From JABIEQ01 sp964516055 (GTDB lineage Bacteria; Patescibacteriota; Patescibacteriia; Magasanikbacterales; UBA922): DNA of 38,270 nucleotides. The DNA lies in NCBI GenBank assembly GCA_964516055.1, contig CAZEYK010000005.1:1-38270 (forward strand). The letters are read 5' to 3'. Shown here in pieces: positions 23,196 through 30,285 of the stretch (positions are counted from its first letter, which is position 1; every line of letters starts with the position of its first letter). Below the pieces are notes generated by a model that worked only from the letters and a program-made list of their open reading frames with translations, had not been told where the DNA came from and did no database searches. The translations under genes and the position numbers were made by a program.

Positions 23196-24278
23196 ATGCC
23201 AGTTTCTAAACATGTGATGAGCTTTCATCGATTGCGTTCTATTTTCTATTTTGTATTACTTGGTATTTTTGGTGCATTACTTTTGTATGTCGTTCGCCCA
23301 TTTTTTTATCCTATTTTTTGGGCTGCGGTAATTGCAATTATGTTTTATCCTGTGTATGTCTGGCTTACCCATCATACAAAAATGCCTAGTGTCAGTTCAC
23401 TTCTTTCGGTAATGATTGTGGTGGCAACATTGCTCGTGCCAATGGTACTGATATCTGTACTGGTGGTGTATCAAACGTCTGATTTGTATGATACGGTATC
23501 GCAAAATAATTTTTTTGTGACTAATGCTCAGGGAGAAAACCGGTTTTTATCTTATGTGGAACATAATGCGTTCTTTGCTCCTTATTTAGAAACTATTCGT
23601 ACGGAATGGACCGCGTATATTACTAATGTTACCCGATCTATTAGTGGCTTTTTGTTTAATAAGGTAACTGCGCTTACGGGAAATATTATCCGGTTTGCCT
23701 TTATGACATTTATCATGCTTTATACGTTGTATTATTTTTTTAAAGATGGAAAGAAAATTTTGGATACGTTGGCACATTTGTCTCCGCTTGGAAATAAATA
23801 TGAGAACATGCTATATCAACGCTTTACCTCTACGGTACGCTCTACGCTCAAGAGTACGCTTGTGATTGGTGGTATTCAGGGAACGATGGGTGGTTTACTA
23901 TTTTGGGCGACGGGTGTTCAGGGAGCGTTTGTGTGGGGAGTTATTATGGTTATTTTGTCTATTATCCCTGCAATTGGATCTTTTCTTGTGTGGTTTCCAG
24001 CGGGGTTGATTATGATTGCGCTTGGAAATGTTTGGCAAGGGCTCACAGTATTAATTGTTGGAACGGTGTTAATTAGTAATATTGATAATTTTTTGCGGCC
24101 AAAGATGATTGAGAAGGATATTCAGATGCATCCATTGTTGGTGTTATTTTCTACGCTTGGTGGGCTGGCGTTGTTTGAGATTTCTGGGTTTGTTATTGGA
24201 CCTGTGGTGGCGGCATTATTTTTGGCGGTGCTGGCTATTTATGATCAGTATTATAAGTTGGAGTTGAAAAAGAATTAA
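23196..24278 (+). CDS. AI-2E family membrane protein (PF01594)
   Basis: 360 residues with about seven or eight membrane helices. VRPFFYPIFWAAVIAIMFYP near the N-terminus, a central variable part, GVQGAFVWGVIMVILSIIPA with GSFLVWFPAG, and ISNIDNFLRPKMIEKDIQMH are the classical family features. The family was named for an Escherichia coli protein linked to autoinducer-2 export, but other members act as Na+/H+ antiporters or have no known role. Single-gene unit with a terminator behind it. A poor -10 (TATAGT near 23170) is the only promoter hint. Confidence 0.88.
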   Translation: MPVSKHVMSFHRLRSIFYFVLLGIFGALLLYVVRPFFYPIFWAAVIAIMFYPVYVWLTHHTKMPSVSSLLSVMIVVATLLVPMVLISVLVVYQTSDLYDTVSQNNFFVTNAQGENRFLSYVEHNAFFAPYLETIRTEWTAYITNVTRSISGFLFNKVTALTGNIIRFAFMTFIMLYTLYYFFKDGKKILDTLAHLSPLGNKYENMLYQRFTSTVRSTLKSTLVIGGIQGTMGGLLFWATGVQGAFVWGVIMVILSIIPAIGSFLVWFPAGLIMIALGNVWQGLTVLIVGTVLISNIDNFLRPKMIEKDIQMHPLLVLFSTLGGLALFEISGFVIGPVVAALFLAVLAIYDQYYKLELKKN

Positions 24279-24287
24279 TCAGTTTGT

Positions 24288-24317
24288 AAAAAAATCAGCA
24301 ATTTATGCTGATTTTTT
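24288..24317 (+). terminator. Terminator after the AI-2E family gene
   Basis: AAAAAAATCAGCA (24288-24300) pairs with TGCTGATTTTTT (24306-24317). Confidence 0.85.
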
Positions 24318-24381
24318 AATTGCTGCGTTTGCATTTTTTTTATGATGTGTTATATTGAAAATAATTTTTAATTAAGGAGGT

Positions 24382-24921
24382 ATGACTACTAAAAAATATT
24401 CCTTTGGGAATCGGTTGATTATTTATGTTGTTTTCGTCGTGATAATTCTTGGAATTGTTGGGGCGGTTTTTTATTTCAATAAAAAAAATATTGAAGAGCC
24501 TAAAAAAATAAATATCTATAAAGATAAGGAAAAAACGTTTCTTAGTGATGACTCTCTTGGATTAACACTAGAAATAGAACCAAACTGGAAAATTCTCTAT
24601 AGTGATAAAAATACTATTTCAGTCGGTCCCTCTGACCAAAATGAAACGGCAAATACAGAAGGTTATGAAATTTCTGTTTTTAACTTCGATAAATCTATCC
24701 CTTTAAAAAATTGGATAGATGACTGGATATTAAATTCTAACTGTCCTGACTGTTATTCTTCTCCAAACAAATTACAAGAGGAACTTTATCTTGTGGAAGA
24801 TCATGGTTCTTTGAACTATATAGCTAATTATTTTTTGTTGAAAGATAATACTATTTATCAAATTACTTTATTTGATGAAAATATTTCATTTCAAGAAATA
24901 ATGAAAAAAATAAAATTTTAA
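24382..24921 (+). CDS. Membrane-anchored unknown protein
   Basis: 179 residues, not recognised. A membrane helix (LIIYVVFVVIILGIVGAVFYF, about residues 12-32; quoted in part) is followed by a Lys-rich linker and an outer domain of about 130 residues with one CPDC motif. The domain contains LGLTLEIEPNWKI, a pattern reminiscent of small lipid- or surface-exposed beta domains, but this is not evidence of function. AT content is high even for this window. Odd: AAGGAGG ends only one base before the ATG, closer than normal for a Shine-Dalgarno. It is followed after 19 bases by the M23 gene with a similar leader, so the two may be one operon. Confidence 0.6.
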   Translation: MTTKKYSFGNRLIIYVVFVVIILGIVGAVFYFNKKNIEEPKKINIYKDKEKTFLSDDSLGLTLEIEPNWKILYSDKNTISVGPSDQNETANTEGYEISVFNFDKSIPLKNWIDDWILNSNCPDCYSSPNKLQEELYLVEDHGSLNYIANYFLLKDNTIYQITLFDENISFQEIMKKIKF

Positions 24922-24940
24922 AAATAAATTAAGGGGGGAT

Positions 24941-27907
24941 ATGTATAAATTAAGTAAATTTTTTTATATTGTTGTTATTGTTATTTCTTTTTTATTTTTT
25001 AAGCCATGTGAGGCAATGGTTTTTTCTGGATTCTCTTATCCAGAATCAGCAAAGGATACTTCTATCCTACCAATAAGTCTTCGGCTTGGAGAAGGATGGA
25101 CTGCCAATACTGGGAAAAAATATATTGGACACTTGGGTGAAGATTTTGTTGGCGATGTTGGAAATCCAGTTTATGCAATAGCAGATGGTATTGTTGAGTA
25201 TGTATCTGGTTGGCCCAACTGCCCAAGATCAAAAAATCATGGCTGGGGACCTGTTATTATTATAAAACATTTTGTTTCAGATCCGCTTAAATTTAATACT
25301 GATGGGACAATACTATCAGAAGAAACTGAAAAAAATCCTAGCCAGATTTTTGCACAGTACTCTCACTTAACTAATGTTTTAGTAACTCCTGGACAACATA
25401 TATCAAAAGGAGAAAAAATTGCTGAAATAGGTTCCGTATGCCCCTATATTCCACACTTACATTTTGAAATTAAAGATTCTGAATCTTTGAAAATAGATTC
25501 TGGTAATGGAGGAGCAGGAACTGGCTATTCTGGAATAGACGGCTATGCACCTCATCGTTATAAACCTTCGGCGTTTATTGATTTAAATAAAGATCTTGTT
25601 GTAGAGGATGAAATTTCTGCTGCTGAAGAACCTACGGCTGAACCTGAAAAATCTACTAACTTTTTCTGGTCAAATTTGTGGAATAGCCTTTTGAGCTGGC
25701 AAATATGGCACGTGTTTACAAAACCATCCAACTCTTCTTTACCAACCGCTCAAGAGCTTTCTGATGTACCTATAGAAGAAATAGATCGTCCATCCGTGCC
25801 TCTTACAGAACAACCTTTGTACGCTTTATCCTTTGCCAAATCTCCTCTTATTGTCGAAGCCGATCCTGGACAGGAAGTATTAGTTTCTATCCTAGCAACG
25901 AATGATGGCAATACTCCTTGGCAAAATAAAAATATTTCTCTTAACGTAGTGGGTGGGCAGGCGCAAAATGCGGTATTTTATCATGAATCGTGGCTTACAA
26001 AACTTCGCCCCACGCGGCTTGATCAATCACAGGTAGAGGCTCAAGAAAACGGATCTTTTTCTTTTCGTATGCGTGTACCACAAGAACCAGGAACTGTTGA
26101 TTTTCGTGTTCAAGTTGTTCGCGAAGATCATGGATCGTTTGTACAAATTGGAAATATTTTTTTTACTATTCGGATAATCGTTTCTGAACAACAAGAATCT
26201 TCCCAACCACTGCCACAACAAGAGGTACTTTCTGAAAAAATAGTTCCTCCTACTTTTCCGAAAGATGTTACTCCTCCACCAATAGAAATACCTCTTGAAA
26301 AGACCCCTGTTGAGCAAAAGAGTATTGTCAAAAAAGTGATTGATTTTTTTAAGAGACTTACTGGCGGCGGAGGATCTTCTCAAGAAGAACCTGCTGTTGA
26401 GCCTATTCCAGAATCTTTTCCTGATGATCCTGTTGAAATAGATACCACTCCTGTTCCCTCTTCTATTGAAATTACTTCTATTGCTGATGGATATATTACA
26501 ACATCCTCTGTCATTATTGTTGAAGGTACTGCAATGGGAGATGTAGCTTCGGTAATGTTGGAGGAAACAACATCAACGGTCTCGGTGACTCAAACAGTGT
26601 GGTCATTCCCTGTTGATCTTTCTTTAGGAACATCTACGCTTGCATTTGTGGGGCTTGATAACAACGGCATTGAAATAACCGCTGTTGTAAGCACAACGAT
26701 TTTTCGCGACACTGAAATTATTACTCCTGATATATTACCATCACCAATAGTTACCACCGCACCAACCATTGCCACTTCCGATACGATTATTCTTGAAGGA
26801 ATTGCGAGTAGTACTATTTCTGTAGTGTCAGGAACAAATGAAATACTAACTGTTACCTCAACGGTAATTGATGGCGAGTGGTCAATGACAGTTCCTCTTG
26901 AGGAGGGAGCAAATACCTTTGCGTTTGTTGGAATGGATACGCAAGGGATATCGTCAGCATCGTCGTCTTTCGTGATTGAAAGAGACACAACTCCTCCCGT
27001 TGTTTCTTTTGTTACTTTACGCCACGGTGATGAACTATTAGAAACAACCATTTTGGATGAAGAGGAGGATGTTTCTTTTGAGGTGCAATTTTTATTTCCT
27101 CCTGGACCTGGTGATGTGTTTGATATATGTCCTGATGGATCATCAATATTTATTGATAGTGAATCCCCTCTTTTGCAATCATTTCCTGATTTGATTTCTA
27201 CCTTTTTGGAAACACCGTGTGTGTGGTTTACTCAGACAACCACAAGTTCTGTTATTTCATTTCCAATAGCAGCACAAATTCAAACGATTCCGGTGATTGC
27301 GAGAGTTCGAGGAACGGATGCGGTAGGGAATGGTGGTGACTGGACGTTTTCTGAATTTTTATTTCCTGAACAGATAAGTGAAAAGGTTATTATTTCTGAA
27401 ATTGCCTGGATGGGGACACACGCATCTCCTAATGATGAATGGATAGAACTCTATAATCCTGGAATTGAGGGTATTGATCTTTTTGGTTGGCAACTTTCGT
27501 GGGGAAATACTGTTATTGATTTGTCTCAAGTAAACATTACCGCGGGGGGATATGCGGTACTAGAGAGGACGTCCACGAGTACTATTTCTGATGTTGATGG
27601 TATTGTCTATATGGGCGGAATGAAAAATACGGGAGAGTCTCTGCAACTCACGAATGATTTGGGAGAAGTTATTGATCACGTTGATGCCACGGGCGGTTGG
27701 TTTGCTGGAGATAATACCAGTAAAGAAAGTATGTTGCGTATTTCTCCGGTTGTATCTGGAAATGATCCAACTAATTGGTGTACCTATTTGTCTTGTTCGG
27801 AAGCATTACATCAAACACAAAATGACATCCGCCATGATGCAGATGGAACTGCTATCGTTGGTTCTCCTGGAGTATCCATTTCGTTTGATGTGGAAATAAT
27901 TTTTTAA
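24941..27907 (+). CDS. Secreted M23 peptidase-like protein with Ig-like repeats and a lamin-tail domain
   Basis: 988 residues. Signal peptide: hydrophobic core to about residue 22, then KPCEAMVF. M23 (LytM) domain, about residues 45-215: metal ligands in GHLGEDFVGD (H-x3-D) and HLHFEI (H-x-H), intact, so endopeptidase activity on cell-wall peptide is possible. Then comes an NBR1-type beta domain (ILATNDGNTPWQNKNISL to about 410), a Pro/Glu-rich linker, and two Ig-like repeats (about 515-685) sharing SFPVDLSLGTSTLAFVGLD and SMTVPLEEGANTFAFVGMD. The C-terminal lamin-tail domain (about 815-985) has VIISEIAWMGT, DEWIELYNPG and IDLFGWQLS. Inference: an exported cell-surface protein that cuts or binds peptidoglycan. 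Ends before a strong terminator. Confidence 0.85.
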   Translation: MYKLSKFFYIVVIVISFLFFKPCEAMVFSGFSYPESAKDTSILPISLRLGEGWTANTGKKYIGHLGEDFVGDVGNPVYAIADGIVEYVSGWPNCPRSKNHGWGPVIIIKHFVSDPLKFNTDGTILSEETEKNPSQIFAQYSHLTNVLVTPGQHISKGEKIAEIGSVCPYIPHLHFEIKDSESLKIDSGNGGAGTGYSGIDGYAPHRYKPSAFIDLNKDLVVEDEISAAEEPTAEPEKSTNFFWSNLWNSLLSWQIWHVFTKPSNSSLPTAQELSDVPIEEIDRPSVPLTEQPLYALSFAKSPLIVEADPGQEVLVSILATNDGNTPWQNKNISLNVVGGQAQNAVFYHESWLTKLRPTRLDQSQVEAQENGSFSFRMRVPQEPGTVDFRVQVVREDHGSFVQIGNIFFTIRIIVSEQQESSQPLPQQEVLSEKIVPPTFPKDVTPPPIEIPLEKTPVEQKSIVKKVIDFFKRLTGGGGSSQEEPAVEPIPESFPDDPVEIDTTPVPSSIEITSIADGYITTSSVIIVEGTAMGDVASVMLEETTSTVSVTQTVWSFPVDLSLGTSTLAFVGLDNNGIEITAVVSTTIFRDTEIITPDILPSPIVTTAPTIATSDTIILEGIASSTISVVSGTNEILTVTSTVIDGEWSMTVPLEEGANTFAFVGMDTQGISSASSSFVIERDTTPPVVSFVTLRHGDELLETTILDEEEDVSFEVQFLFPPGPGDVFDICPDGSSIFIDSESPLLQSFPDLISTFLETPCVWFTQTTTSSVISFPIAAQIQTIPVIARVRGTDAVGNGGDWTFSEFLFPEQISEKVIISEIAWMGTHASPNDEWIELYNPGIEGIDLFGWQLSWGNTVIDLSQVNITAGGYAVLERTSTSTISDVDGIVYMGGMKNTGESLQLTNDLGEVIDHVDATGGWFAGDNTSKESMLRISPVVSGNDPTNWCTYLSCSEALHQTQNDIRHDADGTAIVGSPGVSISFDVEIIF

Positions 27908-27908
27908 C

Positions 27909-27941
27909 AAAAAGAACTCGCAACTATGCGAGTTCTTTTTT
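27909..27941 (+). terminator. Terminator after the M23/lamin-tail gene
   Basis: AAAAAGAACTCGCA (27909-27922) pairs with TGCGAGTTCTTTTT (27927-27940), four-base loop. Confidence 0.9.
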
Positions 27942-27965
27942 CTCTTTATGATATAACGGCTGTTC

Positions 27966-28158
27966 TATAATAAAGAGGGTTTATGTGCATTGATGCTGTT
28001 CATTTGCGTGGCACAGCCCTCCATGTTCCTTTGTACTTTTGTTCGTTGTGTTTCTCTGTTCCCTGCCATTATATGGCACGACCTAGCTGCTCAAAAGAGT
28101 AACCAGGCGGCGGCGTATAATTTCTTTAGTTCACTCTAGCATAGCTAAATTGTTTTTT
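27966..28158 (+). other. Possible short transcript with a perfect TATAAT box, content unknown
   Basis: TATAAT (27966-27971) has no convincing -35 box. A start near 27978 would give an RNA of about 180 bases ending at a weak hairpin plus TTGTTTTTT (28126-28158). It contains TGCCAT/ATGGCA (28063-28077) and a 39-codon ORF (27983-28102, MCIDAVHLRGTALHV..., five Cys) that has no recognisable relatives. Between the M23 gene terminator and tRNA-Leu I see nothing else. Confidence 0.25.
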
Positions 28159-28162
28159 ATTG

Positions 28163-28245
28163 TACCCAGAGCGGGAATTGAACCCGCACGGTATTGCTAC
28201 CAAGGGATTTTAAGTCCCTCGTGTCTACCATTCCACCACCTGGGC
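28163..28245 (-). tRNA. tRNA-Leu (anticodon UAA)
   Basis: On the minus strand the 83-base sequence begins GCCCAGGTGGTGGAATGGTA and has the anticodon arm GGGACTTAAAATCCC with UAA. A class II variable arm (TTGGTAGCAATACC) is followed by a T arm GCGGGTTCAATTCCCGC. The acceptor pairs GCCCAGG with TCTGGGT, and the discriminator base is A. Long variable arm plus UAA identify tRNA-Leu. CCA is not encoded (ACAA follows). Confidence 0.97.
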
Positions 28246-28262
28246 ATCTTTTTTTCGAGCGT

Positions 28263-28291
28263 ACTGTATCATTATTTTTTTATGAAATCAA
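28263..28291 (-). promoter_or_regulatory. Promoter of tRNA-Leu
   Basis: On the minus strand: TTGATT (28291-28286), 17-base spacer, TACAGT (28268-28263). Start near 28256, about 11 bases before the mature 5' end. Its -35 box is back to back with that of uppS. Confidence 0.6.
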
Positions 28292-28294
28292 GGC

Positions 28295-28323
28295 TTGCCA
28301 ATAGATCATATCTACGATAGTGT
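28295..28323 (+). promoter_or_regulatory. Promoter of uppS
   Basis: TTGCCA (28295-28300), 17-base spacer, TAGTGT (28318-28323). Start near 28331, leader about 20 bases. Confidence 0.5.
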
Positions 28324-28350
28324 ACCTGCGTTATTTCTTATTTTTGCATT

Positions 28351-29034
28351 ATGAAACATACTCCGCACCATATTGCCATGATTATGGATGGTAATCGTCG
28401 CTGGGCAGTACAACATGGGTTGCCCAAAATAAAAGGACACAGTGAGGGCGCAAAAGCTATCCGTGTTATGGCGCAAGCAATGCTTGACCGCAATATTCCC
28501 TACTTAACACTTTATGCGTTGTCTACAGAAAATCTAACTAATCGGAGTGAAAAAGAATTAACGCACATTTTTGGGTTGATTGAACGGCTCCCCAAATTTT
28601 TGAAAGAACTAACAGACAACGACGTTCGTATTCGTGTTATTGGCGACATGTCAAAACTTCCAAAAAAAACTCAACAGGTGTTGCAAACAATGGTAAACGA
28701 AACAAGTGATCATTCCAAACTAACGCTTACGTTTGCCATTAATTATGGTGGTCGTGACGAGCTCGTGCGAGCAATACAACGAATGATACAAGACAACACA
28801 ATAAATCATGTCTCAGAGACAACTCTTGAACAGCATCTTGATACCGCAGGGTACCCTCCCCTTGATTTGATTATTCGTACCGGAGGAAAACAGCGATTAT
28901 CTAACTTTTTAATTTGGCAAGCTGCCTATACTGAATTGTATTTTACCAACACGTTTTGGCCAGCCTTTGATACAAAGGAACTCGACCAAGCACTTTCTTT
29001 TTTTGATACGGAAGAAAGGAATTTTGGATCATAA
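28351..29034 (+). CDS. uppS: Undecaprenyl diphosphate synthase-like cis-prenyltransferase
   Basis: 227 residues. It condenses isopentenyl diphosphate units onto farnesyl diphosphate to make the lipid carrier for cell-wall precursors. Motifs in order: HHIAMIMDGNRRWA with the catalytic Asp, KGHSEGAKA, LTLYALSTENLTNRS, INYGGRDELVRA, and RTGGKQRLSNFLIWQAAYTE. The usual RTGGE reads RTGGK here, a small variation. Slightly shorter than typical (about 240-250). Single-gene unit with a terminator behind it. Confidence 0.95.
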   Translation: MKHTPHHIAMIMDGNRRWAVQHGLPKIKGHSEGAKAIRVMAQAMLDRNIPYLTLYALSTENLTNRSEKELTHIFGLIERLPKFLKELTDNDVRIRVIGDMSKLPKKTQQVLQTMVNETSDHSKLTLTFAINYGGRDELVRAIQRMIQDNTINHVSETTLEQHLDTAGYPPLDLIIRTGGKQRLSNFLIWQAAYTELYFTNTFWPAFDTKELDQALSFFDTEERNFGS

Positions 29035-29053
29035 CATATCTTGCTTCTAGTAA

Positions 29054-29090
29054 AAACAAAACCCCGCTACGTATAGCGTGGTTTTTGTTT
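29054..29090. terminator. Bidirectional terminator (uppS / nrdB)
   Basis: AAACAAAACCCCGCTA pairs with TAGCGTGGTTTTTGTTT with one small defect. It lies between convergent genes with A and T tracts on both sides. Confidence 0.75.
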
Positions 29091-29122
29091 CCAGACAAGC
29101 ATGTCTTTTGTTGGTGAAGGTA

Positions 29123-30124
29123 TTACCATTCGAGCGATCCTGATGTTTGGTATTCGGTGACTCTCGTTTCAAAAAAGTTTTTTTCTTTTTTTAAATCCAT
29201 AATTTCACTCATCCATGGAAATGGATTGTCACTTCCGTATACGGCGGTAAGTCCAATTCGTTCTAGTCTCCGATCAGCAATGTGTTCAAGGTATTCACGA
29301 ATGATTTCTTCGTTCATCCCCATAATTCCTCGTGGAAGACAGTCTTTTGCATAATCATGTTCCAGATCAACAGCTTTTTTAATTTTTTCGGTAATATCTG
29401 CTTTGAATTCACTCGTCCAAATTTCTGGATTTTCGGCGACGATAGTATTGATAAGATCAGCACCAAAGGCCAAGTGGATAGATTCATCACGGAGTGTATA
29501 TTGAAACTGTTCTCCCATACCAACCATTTTATTTTGTCTGAGCAATTGAAGCATCATGGCAAATCCTGCATAGAAGAAAATTCCTTCCATGATCACGTAA
29601 TACCCAATAAGGTCATGAACAAACTGTTTAATATTTTCTGGACTGTTTGTCTTAAACCCTGCATCGAGAATGGAAGAGGTCATTCCAACGACGTAATCAT
29701 CTTTTGCCTTAATACTTGGGACATTTTCATACATGGTATAAATTTCATCTGGATTCAATCCAAGAGAATCGCAACTATAGATAAACATGTCGGTATGAAT
29801 TGACTCTTCAAATGCCTGACGTAATAAGTATTGTCGGCATTCAGGATTGGTGACATGTTTGTATACAGCAAGGACAATGTTGTTTGCGGTAAGGCTTTCT
29901 GCTGTTGAAAAGAAGCCTAAATTCCAGAGTACCATGCGTCGTTCTTCTTCGGTGAGCCCACCACGTTCTGGTGACTTTTTCCAGAGTTCAATATCGTCCA
30001 TCATGGGGACTTCTTCTGGAGTCCAGTTGTTGTTTACCCCTTGTTTATAATACTTTCTTGCCCATTTGTATCGCATGGGAAGAATTTTATTTGGATCCAA
30101 TAGTTCATGTTTGAATAATGACAT
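29123..30124 (-). CDS. nrdB: Ribonucleotide reductase small subunit, class Ic-like
   Basis: 333 residues as assembled. Metal ligands of the R2 ferritin-like fold: Glu in FFSTAESLTANN, ExxH in FEESIHTDMF, Glu in IMEGIFFYAGF, and ExxH in RDESIHLAFG. Odd: the position four residues after the first His, where class Ia/Ib R2 carries the radical Tyr, is Phe (HTDMF), and the first ligand is Glu instead of Asp. Both features match class Ic enzymes such as the Chlamydia Mn/Fe protein. The C-terminus YQTSGSLEW is the tail expected to contact NrdA. The 5' end lies seven bases from an assembly gap, so the first residues (MSLFKHELL) are uncertain; DPNKILPMRYKWA onward is secure. Confidence 0.93.
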   Translation of the reverse strand: MSLFKHELLDPNKILPMRYKWARKYYKQGVNNNWTPEEVPMMDDIELWKKSPERGGLTEEERRMVLWNLGFFSTAESLTANNIVLAVYKHVTNPECRQYLLRQAFEESIHTDMFIYSCDSLGLNPDEIYTMYENVPSIKAKDDYVVGMTSSILDAGFKTNSPENIKQFVHDLIGYYVIMEGIFFYAGFAMMLQLLRQNKMVGMGEQFQYTLRDESIHLAFGADLINTIVAENPEIWTSEFKADITEKIKKAVDLEHDYAKDCLPRGIMGMNEEIIREYLEHIADRRLERIGLTAVYGSDNPFPWMSEIMDLKKEKNFFETRVTEYQTSGSLEW

Positions 30125-30155
30125 GTTTTTTNNNNNNNNNNTTTATTTGGATCCA
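30086..30155. repeat. 14-base direct repeat flanking the assembly gap
   Basis: TTTATTTGGATCCA occurs at 30086-30099 and again at 30142-30155, immediately after the run of Ns. Read on the minus strand both copies encode DPNK, in the nrdB N-terminus and in a second candidate N-terminus. Confidence 0.85.
30132..30141. other. Assembly gap (10 N)
   Basis: Ten undetermined bases, probably a scaffold join of unknown true length. The 144 bases between the gap and nrdA hold only short fragments. One minus-strand ATG (30189) opens a frame ending VDPNK directly at the gap, an alternative nrdB N-terminus. Confidence 0.95.
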
Positions 30156-30285
30156 CGGGTGAATTGTTTAGGATGCCTGATTTGTTCATATTTTTTGATT
30201 CATGGTTTTTGGTTCATGATTCTTGAGGCTCTTTATCAATCTTTTTTTCTATGAACGAGGAGCTCGGAATACTGAACGAGGTTGT

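Noticed and set aside
26590..27051. 153-residue minus-strand ORF inside the M23/lamin-tail gene
   Set aside because: Antisense shadow of Thr/Ser-rich repeat sequence.
30142..30285. A small gene between nrdA and nrdB
   Set aside because: Only short frames; the one reaching the gap is better read as an alternative nrdB start.
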